Of a DNA stretch of 64,000 nt, positions 12,598 through 22,721 are shown piece after piece; within the stretch, counting starts at the first letter, position 1; the number at the start of each line of letters is the position of its first letter. This DNA comes from Erodium maritimum. Taxonomy: Eukaryota > Streptophyta > Magnoliopsida > Geraniales > Geraniaceae. Made by a program: the position numbers and the translations under genes. Below the pieces are notes generated by a model that was not told the origin of the DNA, searched no databases, and worked only from the letters and a program-made list of their open reading frames with translations. The stretch spans positions 61,392,754 through 61,456,753 of the forward strand of contig OY997596.1 in assembly GCA_963921825.1 (NCBI GenBank), read 5' to 3'.

Positions 12598-12830
12598 TGA
12601 ATTGAGCTCTTCTCGCGGCTGAAATTGGAGCTTGGACTTGGAGCTGTGAGGTAGAAGACGAAGAGCAAGGGTAGGCGCAGAAATGGTTTTATATGAATAT
12701 ATAGGGTTTACGTTCTGAATTAGGTTTTACAAACGAACAAACGACGTCGTATCGCGGATGACGTTGGGCTTTCCTCCGTACATGGGCCGAACTGAAAATG
12801 GACTTTTAGAACCCTGAATGGGCCAAGGCC
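12598..12830 (-). promoter_or_regulatory. RPS25 promoter: telo-box and site II motifs
   Basis: On the minus strand an AAACCCTA telo-box lies at 12702-12709. TGGGCC core motifs (site II type, read here on the plus strand) lie at 12783-12788 and 12819-12824. Telo-box plus site II is the classic pair in plant ribosomal-protein promoters, so this fits co-regulation with growth. An ATATATTCATATAAAA stretch could be the TATA region. Confidence 0.65.
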
Positions 12831-12990
12831 CGGTTATGAACAAGTAAGCCCAAAATGATTAGCTAAGACACAAATTATGTTATCATGGGCTTTTCTTTTT
12901 TGGAATCTTGGGCTCGTTTTATTTAAAAAAAAAATCATAAACTAAATCCAAATATTCATTCTTTTTAATCTCTTATTCTTTGTAGGGTAT

Positions 12991-13269
12991 TAAGGTGTTC
13001 AAAAATAAACACCATCAGTCAAACCGATTATAATCAATCGGATTTGACACTGGAGAACTCGAAACCGGAGGTTTCGGTGGTGGCAACGGCCTGAAAAGTG
13101 GCGAACCATGGCCAAAGACAGATTTCGTATAAGCTGGAATGTCGGTTAAAAGCAATCGGAGTAGTATTTTTGGGTTGTGATGGTGGTTCCAAAAAATCAC
13201 ACCGATGAAGTTTCCGGTTGGTTCTCAAAATCTGTGTAATGTTCGGTTAAAGTGACTGTGAACACCCTA
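12991..13269. mobile_element. hAT-like MITE
   Basis: The ends are TAAGGTGTTC and GAACACCCTA, inverted copies apart from one base. The interior has pyrimidine/GG-rich text related to the larger element at 53336-54084 (GGTTGGTT, CCGGTT). The 8-bp target duplication is eroded. Confidence 0.6.
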
Positions 13270-13757
13270 ATACGATAGAAACAAAAAATAACATAAATGT
13301 TATTTTTATACAAAGGGTAACATAAAACAACAATTAGGTATATTTTTGCAATAATGAAAAAAGAGAGCAATAAGTTGTACAAAATCGATATCCCGTGGTA
13401 CTTTTTTGCGACCACGCTTAAAACATACGACGACGGTGACACTAATTTAAAAAATAAATACTTAAAAAATTTATTTTGGACAATGAAACACCATGAACTT
13501 TATTAGTGGAGCAAAAGTAGATAGGTTTGTATTGGCTTGCTTGCAATTGCATGCCTTGTCACTATCCAACTAATCTTTTACAAACAATAAAAAGGTTACA
13601 CTTACAATCCTACACCACAATTCATATCTCTCTATTGGCCATAGACAATAATATAAAGGTACATAATAGTTGAAATGGAGCCCATATTAAGTTCTTAACC
13701 CAATTTTGCACAGTTGAAACAAAAGTTGATCTACTTAGAAATTTATTTATTTTTATT

Positions 13758-14190
13758 GGGATAATTCCACCTCAATACCCTAAATCTTTCGTACTTCATT
13801 TAGAGTACTCTAAATTTTTTTTTGTCACCTCAGTACCTAAACTTACATTAATTCATTTAGAGTACTCTAAATCATTCTTGTGTCACCTCAGTACCCTAAA
13901 TTTTTATTAATTTCATTTTAGTACCTACCGTTAACTTTACATCTGATTTTTCATCCAAAACAGGTAAAATAACCATAGTACCTCTCACTAACAATCAAAA
14001 TGTGGGTAAACTTAACGGTGTGTACTAAAATGGAATTAATGAAACTTTAGGGTACTGACGTGATACAAAAAAGATTTAGGGTACTCTGAATGAATTAATA
14101 AAAGATTTGGGTACTGAGGTGACACAAAAATGACTTAAGGTACTCTAACTGAAATATGAAAGGTTTAGGGTACTGAAATGGAATTAACTC
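13758..14190. mobile_element. Mutator-like MITE, family A, 9-bp TSD
   Basis: A near-palindromic 433-bp element starting GGGATAATTCCACCTCAATA and ending TGGAATTAACTC. It is flanked by a perfect 9-bp duplication, ATTTTTATT (13749-13757 and 14191-14199). Arms carry repeated CCCTAAA phrases with GAGTACTCTAAAT. Relatives are at 25610 and 62991. Confidence 0.85.
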
Positions 14191-14877
14191 ATTTTTATTT
14201 AAATTTATTAAAATAATTTATTGTTTTCTTTCCCTCCTTATTTGTTGGCAATCACTTGTGTTCCCATCAATGGGACAATGTGTGACTAGTCATGGTCTAG
14301 TCATGTAAAGCATACATGTATACACCAAAATCCATAGATTTAGTTTGGTAGTGTGTTTAAAGTTCATGATCCTAAATCTGTATATTTTAATTTTCAAGTA
14401 TACCATTTTAAAATCGTTTTTGTAGGATACAATGTCCTTTTATTATGTTTATTGATCGATATAATTGAAAGATTGTTTGATGGATAGTAACACATACATA
14501 CATTATATATAAGCTGGCATATGTTATTAGTGATTTCAATCACCGGAGTTTTGAGTAAGTTCACTTGTCATTTTTAGATGGTACGACTGTCTTTTTTGTT
14601 TTGGCTTGACGAGTTTTTGTATGGTTGGGCACGGTCTGATTAATCGGATCGGATCACTTTGGTTTTTTTAAAATAAAAAACGATATTAAAACTGTTTTAT
14701 TTAAAAAAAATCGCTTTATGCCCTCTGGGATTTGGACCGGTTATCGGTCAAAACCAAACAAACCCTAAGGCAATAAAATAAAAATACAAAATTAAACCAA
14801 AATCAAGTTTCGTTTGTGGCTGGTTTAATAATTTGCTATTTATTACATAAACATGTGTTAATACATTATTTATTTAA
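14191..14877. other. Intergenic spacer, nothing recognised
   Basis: AT-rich spacer between two MITEs. No coding frame, RNA gene or repeat that I can support. Confidence 0.5.
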
Positions 14878-15303
14878 GGGTTATTTTCATCTCACTACCC
14901 TAAATATGTGGGTTTCTTCATCTCACTACCTTAACTATTTTTTGTGGCACCTTACTACCCTAGAATGCATTTTTTTTCACTTTCATACCCGCCGTCAATT
15001 TGCCACCCATTTTTGGATGAAAACACTTAAAAAGTCCATAATACCCCTCACTAACAATCAAATTTTAAAAAGCATGTCATTGGTTTTCAAAATTTCTCTA
15101 AAAAAATCAGTTTTTAGTGTCGCAAAAATGCTTTATAGGATAGTGAGGTGCTACGCAAAATGTATTTTCGGGTAGTGAAGTGCCACAAAAAATAGTTAGG
15201 GTATGAAAGTGAAAAAAAACATTCTAAAATAGTGAGGTACCACAAAAAATAATTGGAACAGTAAGATGAAAAAACCATTAAGACAATGAGATGAAAATAT
15301 CCA
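14878..15303. mobile_element. Mutator-like MITE, family B, 9-bp TSD
   Basis: A 426-bp inverted-repeat element with ends GGGTTATTTTCATCTCACTA and GATGAAAATATCCA. The flanking duplication TTTATTTAA is perfect (14869-14877, 15304-15312). The second family member is at 34407. Confidence 0.85.
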
Positions 15304-16480
15304 TTTATTTAAGTCATGCCGTTTGTGGATAAGAACCCTTCCATGACCCAATGGCCACATTATTGTAGTTTGTGGGTCTCTCCACCCCAAATCAATGAAT
15401 CCTACTAATTAGACTATGGTTGAGTTGAGAGACCTTGGTTTGAAGCTACACTAAGCTTTTTACAAAAGCCCCTCCCTCTTTTGCCACTTGGTTCTCTTCA
15501 ATAGAAGCTAAAGTAGCAAAAAGAAATGGATCTCAATTGGATAAATGATTAATTTATGGGCAATGGTGGTGGGTCTAATTCTTTTTTTTTTCTAGGATTG
15601 GGACTTGAGCATAAATAACTAAAAATGTTAGTTTTAAAAGAAAAATAAAAGGGATAATTTTTTTTAGGTGGCACTTTCTTAGTGACCAAGAAAATGACTC
15701 CCTTCATCATATTTGTTTTATTTTTCGACAAAAATAATAAGTATTGATATGGTTTTCATTTTATCATCGAATTTTACAAAGTTTATTATCGACCGATCGA
15801 GTTCAAAATATTGAAACTCGTGTTCAGTAAAATAACATTCGGGACCACATCGGTTTTTAAAGGGATGATTTCACCTCGTTAGTCGTTACCCTAAAATTTA
15901 TCGATTTTCAAATCACTTTCTTAGCCTGAATATTTTTCCATTGTTACCTTCACATTTCAAAATATTCTGGTTATTATATTCTGTCAAACATATTCAAATC
16001 ACTATCTATTCTACGGTTTATACCAAGAATTAAACGAAAAATAATAATTTTAAAATTTTGAAGCGTTATGATAGTGAGGGGAAAAAAAATTAAGATAGTG
16101 ATTCAAAAATCGATTTTTTTTTAAATGACGAACTGAAATTGTTCAATTTTTAAAATATCTTATTCTGATTCATATTAATCAGACCAAGAATATAATTACA
16201 TCTGTTTAGTTACTTGAACCTGCTTTTATCTGTCTATGCATAAAAGTAGAGAGTAAAATGTAAATGACAACAGTGGCATTTCCGTAAATTCCCTCACCAC
16301 AAATGCGGTCTGATTCAGACAAGATCCAGACTAGAGGAAAGGCAACATCAGGTTACTAACTTATAATATTTGCACTTCATTAGATATAAAAAAAATATGC
16401 TTTATTTTTTCATCACCATTAACTAATTTGGTGAGATTGTCTTTGTATCGTATCAAGTAGAGGCTCATCCTCTAAAAAAA
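15304..16480. other. Intergenic, one old MITE
   Basis: No gene. At 15860-16120 there is an old element related to families A/B: GGGATGATTTCACCTCGTTA at one side, TAGTGAGGGGAAAA and ATAGTGATTCAAAAATCGAT at the other. Confidence 0.45.
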
Positions 16481-18400
16481 AATGTTTTTTTTTTTTATCT
16501 TTTCTTACGATGATCATCTTCCGGTTGAAATCGTCGTTATTCTTTACATGTATTTTCCCGATCATCTACCATTAATTTACCATCACCACTTCGTTCATCT
16601 ACTTTAGCCTCTATGTTCCAGATCCCCTATCGGAAAGGTTAGGGAACGAGATAAACGACATTCCATTCTCCCGTCACTGTTGCGATCGAGTATCACCACC
16701 TCCTCTTTCTTCTCCTCCGGCTGTTAAACAGCCGCCTCCGTCGCGAACAAATTTACTTACATTTGGTGGATCTACTGCGGCCCCAAATCTCCTTCGTCGT
16801 CATCCAGTCATTCAAACTCATCGGAGGCCCAACCCAGGTTTCGGAGTCCAGATTATGGCGCACCCGATCACCTAGGGCCTCCGTGCAAGACTACTCCAGC
16901 CCTCCGCTGGAACGGGACACTAGCACCCCGATCATATTAAGCTATATTGAAATCAGCGGCTAATAATATCGGTAGTAGCCGGTGAAAACTCAAAGGCGTT
17001 GTGGTGTCGTCGTGAACAATTAGGCGAGGTCTGATATGCACATTTTCCATGTCCAATGAGTAGCAGACGAAAGAGCGGGATGCTGTTGAGGAGACACGTC
17101 CTGTCCCGATGAAGTATATCACAATCTGATCCCAAATATCTTTCTTTTTCTGGGAACCTCCTTGGCAACATGACATCATCCTCACTTATATCTAAGGATC
17201 TTCTGCGAGAGACCAATACGTTCTTTAGATGAAATAGGTCCGTCCGAGTCGAGTTAGGGAAAACATTATGGATATTTTGTGCATCTCACCGAGCGGATAG
17301 GGAACCTCTCCCTAGTATGCTACCTGGATTAGCCGGGCAACGTAGATTTGGAGTTAACGTTTAAGTCTCGACCGAATGAGTGTCTCACCCCCTCATTATT
17401 TCTACTTTGATTATGTCTGTTACTAATTGATTTCAATATCATAAATAAAATAATAATGTTCTCATGCTATCTAAAAAATAAAATATGATGGGAAACTCTG
17501 ATAAGGTTTTGGTGGCGCCCCACCGTGCCTCATCCAGGCTCAGTCTCTACCCCTCCCAGCGTGGTTCCGGCCTCTCGTCTCTGATGTCATGGTGTTCTCC
17601 CCATTCCTCTATCTCGTATGATGCCGCTAGGCCTAGATTAGAGAAGCTTCCCTCTCTGCGAGGCGACCTACTTCGGCCTTTTTCGCCGGCAATTCCTCGG
17701 TCCTCGATGGAGGGATCCTCCCACACAGACCTTTCCCTTGCAGGTTCCTCGTCGCCCTTGTTGCCCCCACCCCATTGGCCTCCACCGATGCATGCGAAAA
17801 GCGTACAGATTCGATGTACCCCGCTTTTTGCACATACTGCAATTTGATCTGGCACTGGATCAAACTATATCGACTCATCTCTCTTGAACAACCCTCGCCA
17901 TCTCTGAAGCCGCTACCGGCGCATTCATCTCTGTGGCCTCCACCGACGCACCCTCCTCGACCCCTCTCTCGATTCTGGATCAAGCTAATCGAGTGGGTCT
18001 TTTTTCTTTTCACTGGTTTCATTTTTGAAGGGTCAAAAACTAGCGCACAGAGAGTCAGGGATTTTCCCTGGGAGGGAATCTTGATTCTCGTATATCCTCC
18101 CAATACTACTGATGCAGTCCTTGCTCGAGCTTTGAGCGGGACTCCCAATACCGTCTTCTCATCCTCCACCCTTCCTACCTGTCTTTATGGAACCTATATG
18201 GCGTTCCATATCAAAGACTATATGTGACAGTCTTCATAGTATTTTTAAAACCGTTAGGGACGATTATATTTCTAAAAAGAATTGCAAACACTGTGTTATA
18301 TGTCTTTTCTTCTCTAATGGTCAAGAAACATGTTCATTGACACACATCTATATAATGATTTCTTATCAATAAAGTTGCATCTTTTAAAGTATAGTGCAAC
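16480..18400. other. GC-richer stretch of unknown nature
   Basis: Base composition differs from the AT-rich surroundings, especially 16600-17250 and 17500-18180. Open frames run on both strands (for example 17485-17847 + and 17633-18169 -), but none shows a domain, start context or splice pattern I recognise. A decayed LINE or gene fragment, or a non-coding transcript ending near an AATAAAG at about 18368, are possible. I make no functional call. Confidence 0.3.
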
Positions 18401-18441
18401 TTCCAAATAGATTAATTAACTTTAAAAAAAAAACTATGGTT

Positions 18442-18449
18442 TATAAATA
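18442..18449 (+). promoter_or_regulatory. TATA box of the DUF761-like gene
   Basis: TATAAATA about 155 bases before the start codon, followed by a leader rich in CT and CA. This is a plausible core promoter. Confidence 0.55.
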
Positions 18450-18604
18450 CAAAAGCCTCACCCTCTCCAAAATTCAAAACAGACCACTCTGTTTTCCTCT
18501 GTTCCTCACTCACACCTCAAAACAGAGTAGCTCCGTTTTGATTTTCTCAATCAACTTTCATCAAGTTTTATCCATTAAAACAGAGCTCTCTCCCCATAAC
18601 AAAA

Positions 18605-19387
18605 ATGAAATCGAACACAAAACCCGAAAAGTCGATCAAACGGTCAGGGAAGCTCCAGAAGCTCGCGGGTTCGATCCAGATCATCGAGATATGCCTGATC
18701 CTCATCCTCGTCGCGACCCAGATACCGGAAGCTTTCAAGAGCTCCGGCATCTTTTTCTTTTTCCGGGACCTATCTATGTCTCCGGCGAGCCCATGCTCTG
18801 TTTTTTTGATCGGTAACGCGATCATCATCGTCCTCTTGGCCAAGTCCGGCCATTTCCAAGCCCAAGATCCGACCCAAGAAGGTTCCGGTACCGATCTTTA
18901 CAGAGAGTTCATGGAGCAGAGCGAAAACAGTCACCGGAGCCGCCATCGATTTGAGATCAAAACAGAGGAAAACAGAGCAGCTAAGATCAATAGGAGTCAA
19001 TCTGTTGATATAAATCCAAATTGCAAGGAAATTGCAACATCTATAGATCTAAGCCTCGATTGCACCGAGAATTTGGGAAGTGTAGTGATGAGATCGGAGT
19101 CGTCGGAGAAGTTCCCGGAGATGGAGAGTTCCGGCGAGGGGAAGAGGGTTAATGAAGAACATAAGACGAGCAAGGAAGAGTTTCGGGTTACGGGTCCGGA
19201 TCTCGATTGCCCCGAAAAACGGAAAATTATATTGAGGAGATCAGAGTCGGAGAAGTTGAAGGAGATGGGAAGCTCCAACGTTAAGACGGTCGGTCGAGAA
19301 GAGAAGATGAGCAATAAGGAGTTTCGGAGCAAAATCGAGGCTTTCATCGCTCGTCAGCAGAGGATAAGAAGAGGTGAAACTTGGTGA
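18605..19387 (+). CDS. Two-span membrane protein with DUF761-like C-terminus
   Basis: A single-exon gene for 260 aa. A basic N-terminus precedes two hydrophobic segments at about residues 24-40 and 64-79. After that the protein is long, charged and probably disordered. The last 25 residues (NKEFRSKIEAFIARQQRIRR) match the pattern of the plant DUF761 or cotton-fibre family, which often follows a DUF4408-type membrane region. Family function is poorly known; membrane location is inference. The charged part contains an internal duplication: residues 151-199 and 200-248 align (LDC..., RSES-EK, EM-SS, SKEEFR/SNKEFR). A TATAAATA box at 18442-18449 and a CT-rich leader support transcription from here. 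Confidence 0.75.
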   Translation: MKSNTKPEKSIKRSGKLQKLAGSIQIIEICLILILVATQIPEAFKSSGIFFFFRDLSMSPASPCSVFLIGNAIIIVLLAKSGHFQAQDPTQEGSGTDLYREFMEQSENSHRSRHRFEIKTEENRAAKINRSQSVDINPNCKEIATSIDLSLDCTENLGSVVMRSESSEKFPEMESSGEGKRVNEEHKTSKEEFRVTGPDLDCPEKRKIILRRSESEKLKEMGSSNVKTVGREEKMSNKEFRSKIEAFIARQQRIRRGETW

Positions 19388-19604
19388 TTGAGTTTTTTTG
19401 CAGGTTTTGGAAGTCTTGCGTAATTTTTTTCTTGTTCCTTAAGTGGTTTGGTTTTGTGTACATATGTTTGAATCATATGTTTTCTCCGTTTCAAAATAAA
19501 TGTAATTTTATTTTGTGATAGAAGTATTTTTAGTTAAGTACTTGATTCAAATTCTTTATAATTAACATCATTTCGCATCTGAGTATAAGTTCGACCAAAT
19601 TTAC

Positions 19605-19666
19605 AAGAGATAATTGCACAAGAATATTACAAGGTATTGAGTTTTTGTAAGTTGGAGCCTTTTTTA
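19605..19666. mobile_element. Truncated family C MITE arm
   Basis: AGATAATTGCACAAGAATAT and GAGTTTTTGTAAGTTGGAGC match the left arm of family C. The arm stops exactly at the target duplication of the Tourist-like element that follows. Confidence 0.45.
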
Positions 19667-20020
19667 GACCGTCCATAATGGATGCTATTCAAGAGATCGG
19701 TTTAGTGTCAATTAAGGTCGGATTCAGTGGATTTTGCAATGGAGGGTCGGATTCGATAGGTCGAACTTACACTGTAAGGAGAAGATTCGTTGAGAGAGGA
19801 GACAGAAAAGAAAAAAGGAGAGAGAGACGGTGAGGGAGGAGAGAGACATAGAGAAGAACTAATTGGAGTAGAGATATTCGACATCGATGAATCTGCAGAC
19901 TCAGGAGAGAGAGAATCGAAAGGAGAGAAAATCGATGGCGACACGTCATCTTTTTTCTTTCTTTTTTCTGGTCCTTCCGACGCCAATCAATGCGTGGATT
20001 CAACACCATTGCAGAAGGTC
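19667..20020. mobile_element. Tourist-like (PIF/Harbinger) MITE, TTA TSD
   Basis: The left end GACCGTCCATAATGGA and the right end CCATTGCAGAAGGTC are imperfect inverted repeats. TTA flanks both sides (19664-19666, 20021-20023). The GAGAGAG-rich interior closely matches the element at 51879-52201. Confidence 0.8.
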
Positions 20021-20023
20021 TTA

Positions 20024-20917
20024 GTGATAATGGTTTTTTTTAATTATATTTTCTAAAAAATTATTCGGAAATAATTATTTTATTCTTAAAATTTGAAATA
20101 CAAAAGGTTGAGGATAACACGATTAAAACTAGTGAGAGCATGAATGCAAAAAGGACAACACCTCTTTAATCATTTATATATATATTTTTCATTGTACATT
20201 CATCTTCCACATCGAAAGTTAAACCAACCATGCGGAACGAAATTTAAAGTTGAGTGTTTATTTTTGAGCTAAAGTCGAGCTTTATTGTAAGAATCCTTCG
20301 AGACTGGGTGAACATTTTTTTATAAATCAATCGAATCCTAGATATTTAAAAGAAAATATATATCTCGAGATGTCCACTTTTTACAATCTATATATAGTTT
20401 TCTTCTCTGATAATCGTAAAACAAGTTATGAACTTGACTTTTTTTATACACTTTGTATAAATTTATTTTTAAAATAATAAATTTCTTTAAGAATTTAAAT
20501 TTTAAACTTATATGTCGATTAAAAATTGTACTCTTTGTATGGTATAAATAATATTTTTATATAATCTATAACAAAAAAGATAAATTCAGACTACTTTTTT
20601 ATAATTATAAAATATGTTATAAATTATAAGAAAAACTAAGTATCTTAGAGATATTTCAAAAAGTATATTACCTCAAAGATATTTTTTTAGAATTATGGTT
20701 GTTCAAAATTAGTTTGGTTGGTTTGCACTCCCATTTCAGTCCCTACCACTCTTTTAAAAAGTATTTCATTCAATAGTACAAATCATGTTCGGTGTATTTG
20801 TAGTCCTCGGCAAAAAAGGGGCTAAAATACGTTGGCAGATTGAGAATGATGGTTGAAATGTTGAAAGGGTAGACAGAAAAAGGATTGAAACGCGTTGGTA
20901 GAAACATACGGCGATAA
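20024..20917. other. AT-rich spacer with degenerate family C sequence
   Basis: No gene. Sequence at about 20390-20700 (AACTTGACTTTTTTTATACA, CACTTTGTATAAATTT) is a decayed family C element. Confidence 0.4.
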
Positions 20918-20922
20918 GTTAT

Positions 20923-21222
20923 TGTTAGAATATATAAGTATAATTGGGCCTTCAACTATCAGCTTGAGCTTTTAGTTGAGTTGGTTCTCTAATATGGTAT
21001 CAGAGCGTGACACCTCACGGACCCGGGTTCAAACCCCACTCTCTACAAAAATTTCTAATTTCTCTCAATTTATCAAATTTGCCCAAAATGGGCCAGCCCT
21101 TATCACTATTCTCAATGGGCTCTTCTCCTCTTCTAATAATTCACCTCCAAACCCGTAAAACAGGTTTGTCCGTGAGGGCGCGTGTTAGAGCTTGAGCTTT
21201 TAGTTGAGTTGGTTCTCTAATA
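20923..21222 (+). mobile_element. TRIM/SMART miniature LTR retrotransposon
   Basis: The left LTR (20923-20994, TGTTAGA...CTCTAATA) and the right LTR (21183-21222) share GCTTGAGCTTTTAGTTGAGT and TTGGTTCTCTAATA. The right copy lacks about 32 internal bases. TGGTATCAGAGC (20995-21006), the primer-binding site for initiator tRNA-Met, directly follows the left LTR. Flanks are GTTAT and GTTAC, a likely 5-bp target duplication. The 188-bp interior encodes nothing. Confidence 0.75.
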
Positions 21223-21892
21223 GTTACTCGTCGACGTTTTTCAACCGATTGATAGGAAGTTTTTGGGATCACACATTTTTTATGACAGTTTCACCCTTTT
21301 AGACGACAAGTAAGAGTCTGTTAATTTAATTTTTCTTTTCAACCTCAATCAAATCAAAGAACTACTCATACTTTTATAACTAAAAAATAAAACCTTGTGT
21401 ATCCATAATCCAATTAGGTTTATTGTTTATACATACTTATATTTACTGTTACGTGACTCGTGAGGTCCTATCCTGTGCATGCATGTACGAGGTTTGTCAA
21501 CCAATGAAATGGCACCAACTCGTTTGATTGGTTAGCAAACCTTGTACGTAATGATTATCATATCATTCCTCGTTTTGAATGTAAGAATTGAACGTGCGCA
21601 TGAACCTAGGAAATAGGAAAACACGTGCGCGAACGTGTCATCTCATAGATTCGTTGACTTCTCGATTGACTAGACTAGATCTTCATTGGACTATGCTAAG
21701 CTCTTAAATCCTACATTTCTATCTTCCCAAAACCTTGGATCTCAAGTAACCTTCATTATTGAGCTTTAAATTATAAAAAAACAAAGGGTAATTTTAATAC
21801 TACCCTAAAACGATATATATATATATTTTAATAAACACATGTACTATTCTATTGTTTTTAGAAATATATTTTTCATTTGAGGTAATGAAATA

Positions 21893-22075
21893 ATTTTTTT
21901 TGATAGGCTAAATATTTTATTGAGCATTCGTTCTATAAGAGGATAGAACGAAGCGAAAGAATGGTCCCAAACCGGGATCCATTCTCCATACCAAAACAGC
22001 TACAAAAGCTTAAAACAGTTTGAAACAAAACACAAAACAACCACAACCAGAACTAAACGGAAGAAAAATAGACAA
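21893..22075 (-). mobile_element. 5'-truncated LINE, 3' tail only
   Basis: Read on the minus strand it ends ...GAACGAATGCTCAATAAAAT ATTTAGCCTATC and then a run of A. That is the usual form of a plant LINE 3' end with its poly(A) tail. No reverse transcriptase is present in the window. Confidence 0.5.
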
Positions 22076-22164
22076 CATAATGGTTTTCAACTTTTCATTA
22101 AATATTTATTTCAACAGTTTTTTTTGTTCTTGTAAAAATTGTCTCATAAGTTTTCTATGTACTT

Positions 22165-22450
22165 TTTAAAGAAAATTTCACTTTAACACCCTGCAAAACA
22201 TTTAATTTCATTTTCATACTACGACATAAATTTTTAACACTTTAATACCCTAACCAAAATTTTAATTTCACTTTCATACATAGTCGTTAGATTCTGTTAA
22301 CTTTCCATCCAAAATAGATAAAATGTCCATAATAGCCATAACTATTACTCAAATTTTCAAACTCATGCTATTAGTTTGGAACTTGAAAATAAGTTAAATG
22401 ATAATAATACCCTCTCCATTGTTAAGGTGTTAAAATGAAAATTTTATTAT
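22165..22450. mobile_element. Decayed MITE related to family A
   Basis: AAAATTTCACTTTAACACCC at one side, with TTAATTTCATTTTCATAC repeated inside and GTTAAGGTGTTAAAATGAAA at the other side. The ends are too worn for a target duplication. Confidence 0.45.
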
Positions 22451-22583
22451 TTTTAAAATAAGATCAGTTTTTATTTATGAACCTTATAAACTAAGTCTTT
22501 CCCATTGTGTGACTCTTTAACACTCCACTCCTATATATCTCATAAGACATTGACAAAGAAACATTGAGGAAAGAAAGAAGAAC

Positions 22584-22655
22584 ATGGAAGTAAATCAAGT
22601 CCCTTGCATGAATGGTGGTGATGGAGCAACCAGCTACACCCACAACTCCCACATC

Positions 22656-22721
<66 letters not shown>

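Noticed and set aside
17485-18227. Open frames of 120-178 codons on both strands
   Set aside because: Composition-driven and conflicting; no family recognised, so left as unclassified DNA.
20995-21060. A tRNA gene suggested by TGGTATCAGAGC and GGGTTCAAACCCC
   Set aside because: No cloverleaf can be formed. The first motif is a primer-binding site complementary to tRNA, right after an LTR.
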